Assembly (NCBI GenBank): GCA_947647645.1
Contig: CANSLE010000078.1
Coordinates: forward strand, 1-9,197
From: an uncultured Microbacterium sp.
Lineage (GTDB): Bacteria; Actinomycetota; Actinomycetes; Actinomycetales; Microbacteriaceae
Reading direction: 5' to 3'
Length of the DNA stretch: 9,197 nucleotides
Under the pieces are notes generated by a model. The model saw nothing but the letters and a program-made list of their open reading frames with translations, made no database searches and was not told where the DNA came from. The translations under genes were made by a program, and so were the position numbers. Each line of letters opens with the position of its first letter. Within the stretch, counting starts at the first letter, position 1. This document shows, piece after piece, positions 5,703 to 9,197 of this stretch.

Positions 5703-7055
5703 ATGATGTCGAACACAACACACATGCGCGCCTGGGCGGTCGTCGCCGCGACAGCGATCGCGGGGGTGACGCTCACCGCCTGCGCCCCTCCCGGAGCGGA
5801 CACCTCGACCGCTCAGACCCCGACCGCGAACGTCACCCTCAGCTGCGGCGCCGACCCGGTCACCCTCAGCGCCTACGTCGAGACCGGGTTCCCGCTGTTC
5901 AACGCCCTGACGGAGGAGTTCACGAAGCAGTTCCCGAACGTCACGTTCAACACGCGCGAGGACCAGTTCGCGGTCATCACCCAGAACGCGCCGCGTGTGC
6001 TCGTCGACTCGCCGCCGGACATCATGCGCCTGCCCACGATCGTCGACCTCGTCACCAACAAGCTGCTCTACAACCTCGACAGCTACGCCGCGGGATACGG
6101 GTGGAACTCCTGGCCGTCCTCGCAGCTCGAGCAGCTGCGTGTCAACGACAAGGGTCAGCGCGGCGACGGCTCGCTGTACGCGATGGGCGTCAACTACTCG
6201 GTGACCGGCGTCTTCTACAACAAGAAGCTCGCCGCCCAGATCGGGATGACCGCGGCGCCGAAGACGCTCGACGAGTTCGACGGCTATCTGAAGAAGGCCA
6301 AGGATGCCGGGATCACGCCCATCGCGCAGTTCAACGGCGGCGCGACCGGTGGACTCGCCTTCCCGCTGCAGGCGCTGATGGCCAGCTACGGGAAGCCGAG
6401 CGCGATCAACGACTGGATCTTCCTCAAGGACGGCGCGACGATCGACTCGCCGGAGAACGTGAAGGCGGCCGGGCATCTCGACGGGTGGATCAAGGCGGGC
6501 TACTTCGCCGCGGACGCCAACTCGATGGACTACTCGCAGATGATCAGCCGCTTCACCAGCGGGCAGAGCCTGTTCATCTTCAACGGCGACTGGGAGTCGG
6601 GCAAGTTCGACACCCAGATGCCCGGCGACGTGGGCTTCTTCCTCGCCCCGCCCCTGCAGGCCGGCGGCCAGATCGGTGCGATGTCGGCGCCGTTGACCTA
6701 CGGCGTGTCCGCCAAGGCGGCGCACCCCGACTGCGCGGCGTTCTTCTTCAACTGGGTCGCCACGAACGACACGGCGCGCACCATCGCCGTGCAGAAGGGC
6801 GGGTCGCACCCGATGGGACCGGCGGACGCGTTCATGCCCGCCGTCAAGGAGGGCACCGTGACGGCCGAGACCCTCGCCGCCGGCGCACAGCTGTCGCAGA
6901 ACAACGGCTCGATGGACTTCATCGCCAACGCCACCGGCTCGATCTACGCCAAGAGCCTCACACCGAACCTGCAGGAGCTGTTCGCGGGCAAGCAGACCCC
7001 GTCGGGCCTGCTCACGCAGGTGCAGACCGACTACCTGAGCAGCAAGAAGGGCTGA
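5703..7055 (+). CDS. Carbohydrate ABC transporter solute-binding lipoprotein
   Basis: This 450-residue family 1 solute-binding protein captures an oligosaccharide or sugar outside the membrane and delivers it to the two permeases encoded next. It has a signal peptide (hydrophobic AWAVVAATAIAGVTL) ending in the lipobox LTAC, with Cys27 as the lipidated residue, so it should be anchored on the outer face of the membrane. The mature part has the usual two-lobed pattern: FNALTEEFTKQFPNVTFNTR near the start, GVNYSVTGVFYNKKL about residues 162-176, and FIFNGDWESGKF about 292-303. ATG at 5703 is preceded by GGAAAGG at 5690-5696. It is first in a four-gene operon under the operator at 5620-5637. The substrate is not recognisable from sequence. 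Confidence 0.95.
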   Translation: MMSNTTHMRAWAVVAATAIAGVTLTACAPPGADTSTAQTPTANVTLSCGADPVTLSAYVETGFPLFNALTEEFTKQFPNVTFNTREDQFAVITQNAPRVLVDSPPDIMRLPTIVDLVTNKLLYNLDSYAAGYGWNSWPSSQLEQLRVNDKGQRGDGSLYAMGVNYSVTGVFYNKKLAAQIGMTAAPKTLDEFDGYLKKAKDAGITPIAQFNGGATGGLAFPLQALMASYGKPSAINDWIFLKDGATIDSPENVKAAGHLDGWIKAGYFAADANSMDYSQMISRFTSGQSLFIFNGDWESGKFDTQMPGDVGFFLAPPLQAGGQIGAMSAPLTYGVSAKAAHPDCAAFFFNWVATNDTARTIAVQKGGSHPMGPADAFMPAVKEGTVTAETLAAGAQLSQNNGSMDFIANATGSIYAKSLTPNLQELFAGKQTPSGLLTQVQTDYLSSKKG

Positions 7056-7057
7056 TC

Positions 7058-8020
7058 ATGAGCACCTCCACGCAGCCCGGGGAGACCCGGGCTGCGCGGG
7101 GCCGTGCGATCGCTCCCTCCCGCGAGAAGCGCCCGCGACGCGCGCGCTGGTCGCGGGAGGGGGTCGTCGGCCTCGCGCTGGTCGCCCCCGCCTTCGCCTT
7201 CTACGCCCTGTTCGTGCTGGTGCCGCTCGCCTCGACGGTCCAGTACTCCTTCTACAACTGGAACGGCGTCACGACGGCGACGTGGGCGGGCTTCGACAAC
7301 TACGTGCGCATCTTCACCGACGCGCAGCTGCTGGGGCCCATCCTCAACGCGCTCACGCTCATCCTCTACTTCTCGATCATCCCCGTGACGGTCGGGCTCA
7401 TCGCGGCCGCGCTCATCCGCAAGCTCGGCGGCAGCCGCCTGGCGTCGGTCTCGCGCACCGTGCTCTTCCTCCCGCAGGTCATCCCGCTCGTGGCGGCCGG
7501 CATCATGTGGACGTGGCTGCTCGCGGCCGACGGCGCGATCAATCAGTTCCTTCGTGCGATCGGCCTCGGCGGTATCACCCGCGCCTGGCTCGGCGACTTC
7601 GACACCGCGCTGCCCGCCGTGGGCGTGATCGGCGCGTGGGTGTCGCTCGGCCTGTGCATGCTCCTCCTGCTGGCGGGCATGACCAAGATCGACCCGGCTC
7701 TCTATGAAGCCGCGCGCATCGACGGCGCGGGTCCCATCCGTGAGTTCTTCACGGTGACGCTGCCGGCCATCCGTCAGGAGCTGGGCGTCGCGGTGCTCAT
7801 CACCGTGATCGGCGCCCTCCGCAGCTTCGACATCATCTACATCTCGACGCAGGGCGGACCAGGTCGCAGCACGATGGTCCCCGGCCTGGAGATCTACTAC
7901 CTCGCCTTCTTCGAGCGCCAGGTCGGACAGGCATCGGCTCTGGCGGTCGTGCTGACGCTGCTGGTGCTCATCGTCGTGCTGCCGCTCAACAAGCTCACCC
8001 GCGGAAAGGACGAGAGCTGA
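7058..8020 (+). CDS. Carbohydrate ABC transporter permease, MalF/UgpA type
   Basis: This 320-residue inner-membrane permease forms half of the translocation channel. A basic, cytoplasmic N-terminal tail (1-34) precedes about six hydrophobic segments, the first near 36-58 (VVGLALVAPAFAFYALFVLV). The EAA loop that docks the ATPase is EAARIDGAG at 217-225 with the conserved proline at 236 (VTLPAI). The ATG at 7058 follows the binding-protein stop after 2 nt, with AGAAGG inside the previous gene's end as ribosome binding site. Codons 5-13 form a very stable hairpin (7071-7096). No ATPase gene is nearby; actinobacterial sugar importers of this class often share a single MsiK-type ATPase encoded elsewhere. 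Confidence 0.95.
   Translation: MSTSTQPGETRAARGRAIAPSREKRPRRARWSREGVVGLALVAPAFAFYALFVLVPLASTVQYSFYNWNGVTTATWAGFDNYVRIFTDAQLLGPILNALTLILYFSIIPVTVGLIAAALIRKLGGSRLASVSRTVLFLPQVIPLVAAGIMWTWLLAADGAINQFLRAIGLGGITRAWLGDFDTALPAVGVIGAWVSLGLCMLLLLAGMTKIDPALYEAARIDGAGPIREFFTVTLPAIRQELGVAVLITVIGALRSFDIIYISTQGGPGRSTMVPGLEIYYLAFFERQVGQASALAVVLTLLVLIVVLPLNKLTRGKDES
7071..7096 (+). other. Perfect 11-bp GC-rich hairpin with GAGA tetraloop inside the first permease gene
   Basis: CGCAGCCCGGG (7071-7081), loop GAGA (7082-7085), CCCGGGCTGCG (7086-7096). The stem is perfect; after one mismatch (7070/7097), 7068-7069 pair with 7098-7099. The loop is of the GNRA class, which stabilises RNA hairpins. It begins 13 nt after the permease start codon and has no U-tract, so it is not an ordinary intrinsic terminator. 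A likely role is as an RNA-processing barrier or as a brake on permease translation. Confidence 0.7.
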
Positions 8021-8844
8021 TGAAGACCTCCGCCGTCGAGGTGTGGTCCGGCCGCCTCCTGCTCATCGTCGTCATGGCGCTGACGATCATCCCGTTCATC
8101 TCCCTGTTCGTGACCGCCCTGCATGCCCCGGGCACGTACCCGTCGGGCCTGTCGTGGCCGGCCGAGCCGCACTGGGACAACTTCGTCCTCGCCTTCCAGT
8201 CGGCCAACATGATGAAGATGCTGGGCTCCAGCATCCTCATCGAGCTCGCCGTGGTCCCCGTGAGCCTCTTCGTCGCCACGCTCGCGGGCTTCGCACTCGG
8301 CCATCTCAAGGTGCCGCTGTCGCGCACGCTGTTCGTCGTGTTCGTGCTCGGCCTGACCTTGCCGATCGAGGGCATCATCGTGCCGATCTACTACCAGATC
8401 CGCAGCTATGGCCTCCTGAACACCCAGTGGGCCATCGTGCTTCCGCTCATCGGCCTGTTCATGCCGTTCGCGGTGATGTGGATGCGGGCGCACTTCGTCA
8501 ACATGCCGCACGAGCTCACCGAGGCGGCGCGCACCGACGGGGCGAGCACCTGGCAGCTGTTCTGGCGCATCCACGTCCCTCTGTCGGGGCCCGCGATCTC
8601 GTCGCTGGCGATCCTGCTGTTCCTCTGGACGTGGAACCAGTTCCTGCTCGCGATCGTGCTCGTCGACGACCCCACCAAGCGGACGATGGCGGGGGCGCTC
8701 GGCGCCTTCCAGGGCCAATGGGGAACCGACATCCCGCTGCTGTGCGCCGGATCGATCCTCATCCTCCTGCCCACTCTGATCGTGTTCCTGGTGTTCCAGC
8801 GGCAGTTCGTCGCGGCGCTGCTCCAGGGCGCGGTGAAGGGATGA
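8020..8844 (+). CDS. Carbohydrate ABC transporter permease, MalG/UgpE type
   Basis: This 274-residue protein is the second channel subunit, pairing with the upstream permease. It has about six membrane segments: near 11-33, 68-92, 103-125, 137-158, 190-215 and 241-260. The EAA loop is EAARTDGAS at 168-176, with the conserved proline at 187 (HVPLSG). The start ATG overlaps the TGA of the previous gene by one base (TGATG), and GGAAAGGA lies just upstream as ribosome binding site, so translation is coupled. Length and layout are normal for the MalG/UgpE branch. The C-terminus ends RQFVAALLQGAVKG, as usual for this family. Confidence 0.95.
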   Translation: MKTSAVEVWSGRLLLIVVMALTIIPFISLFVTALHAPGTYPSGLSWPAEPHWDNFVLAFQSANMMKMLGSSILIELAVVPVSLFVATLAGFALGHLKVPLSRTLFVVFVLGLTLPIEGIIVPIYYQIRSYGLLNTQWAIVLPLIGLFMPFAVMWMRAHFVNMPHELTEAARTDGASTWQLFWRIHVPLSGPAISSLAILLFLWTWNQFLLAIVLVDDPTKRTMAGALGAFQGQWGTDIPLLCAGSILILLPTLIVFLVFQRQFVAALLQGAVKG

Positions 8845-9197
8845 CGCCGCTGCCCCGTCCACCGCTCGATCCCGGCATCGCGCGCGCCTTCGACGAGCTC
8901 GACGACATCGTCGTCTCGATCACGGCGGACGACGTCACGCGCCTGCGGGCGAGTGAAGCGATCGCCACGGATGCCGAGCTCACCGGCCACGGCGCGTTCA
9001 CCCGTACGGTGCGGACGATCCCGGGCTCCGCGGGAGACGTGGCCGTCGTGGTCGCGCTGCCGGTCGACTGCCCGCGACCCGTCCCGGTGCTGCTGCACCT
9101 GCACGGCGGGGGCCTCGTCTCGGGTGGGCCGGACTCGGAGATGCCGGCCGTCGCCGCCCTGGCCGACCGGGTCGGGTGCGCCGTCGTGTCGGTCGAC
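8841..9197 (+). CDS. Alpha/beta-hydrolase (esterase/lipase, HGGG type), N-terminal part, cut by the right edge
   Basis: The first 119 codons are present. The ATG overlaps the permease stop by 4 nt (ATGA), so this is the fourth gene of the transport operon with coupled translation. HGGG at residues 88-91, in LLHLHGGGLVSG, is the oxyanion-hole motif of hormone-sensitive-lipase-like (family IV) esterases. The following VGCAVVSVD is where these proteins normally continue into YRLAPE. The catalytic Ser, Asp and His lie beyond the window. There is no signal peptide, so the enzyme should act in the cytoplasm, plausibly removing acyl groups from the imported sugar or glycoside. The operon link makes this reasonable, but the substrate is inferred only. 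Confidence 0.88.
   Translation, partial: MTPLPRPPLDPGIARAFDELDDIVVSITADDVTRLRASEAIATDAELTGHGAFTRTVRTIPGSAGDVAVVVALPVDCPRPVPVLLHLHGGGLVSGGPDSEMPAVAALADRVGCAVVSVD

Noticed and set aside
5622..6809. Minus-strand open frame (395 codons) opposite the binding-protein gene
   Set aside because: It mirrors the codons of a clear lipoprotein gene and lacks recognisable domains or a ribosome binding site.
6101..7057. N-terminal extension of the first permease reading back through the binding-protein gene
   Set aside because: The upstream frame is out of phase with the lipoprotein gene; the permease start at 7058 has a ribosome binding site and normal length.
7071..7096. Intrinsic transcription terminator
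   Set aside because: The stem is strong, but no T-tract follows and it lies inside a well-supported coding region of an operon that must be transcribed through.
7897..8862. Minus-strand open frame (321 codons) opposite the second permease
   Set aside because: Asp/Glu/His/Arg-rich low-complexity translation typical of the antisense of membrane-protein codons; no family features.

Overview
The window looks like chromosomal DNA of a high-GC actinobacterium, most likely Microbacteriaceae (Microbacterium-like). The support is strong G/C at third codon positions, GTG starts, two leaderless-type promoters, a carbohydrate ABC transporter with no ATPase gene beside it, and frequent use of the word GGATGCC/GGCATCC. 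The genus is an inference from sequence style, not from a search.

Left part (1-2368). On the minus strand a GH13 alpha-glucosidase gene is followed 2 nt later by a LacI-family regulator that runs off the left edge. Upstream of the glucosidase is a LacI-type operator (GCGCAAACGCTTGCGC). It also lies at the -35 position of the divergent adenine phosphoribosyltransferase gene (apt), which appears to be leaderless.

Middle part (2365-4503) is an accessory scar. An internally deleted remnant of an IS481-like transposase abuts the apt stop codon. About 350 nt of unclear DNA follow, with one possible membrane-protein fragment. Then comes a 1651-bp IS5-like unit (2849-4499) bounded by imperfect inverted repeats and CTAG direct repeats. 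It carries an intact DapA/NanA-family aldolase gene as an apparent passenger, plus a decayed transposase that has lost its later catalytic residues. The right CTAG coincides with the stop codon of the next gene.

Right part (4500-9197) is a sugar-uptake locus. A LacI-family repressor on the minus strand is divergent from an operon of lipoprotein solute-binding protein, two inner-membrane permeases and a partial HGGG-type esterase. A palindromic operator (TGCTAGTACGTTTTAGCA) covers the predicted -10 of the operon. The genes are tightly packed: a 2-nt gap, a 1-nt overlap and a 4-nt overlap. A perfect 11-bp GC-rich hairpin with a GAGA loop lies 13 nt inside the first permease gene and may set the ratio of binding protein to permease.

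Together the window shows two separately regulated carbohydrate modules with a housekeeping purine-salvage gene and a mobile-element scar between them. The most unusual items are the aldolase passenger inside the IS5-like unit and the hairpin at the binding-protein/permease junction. I saw no CRISPR array, tRNA or rRNA.
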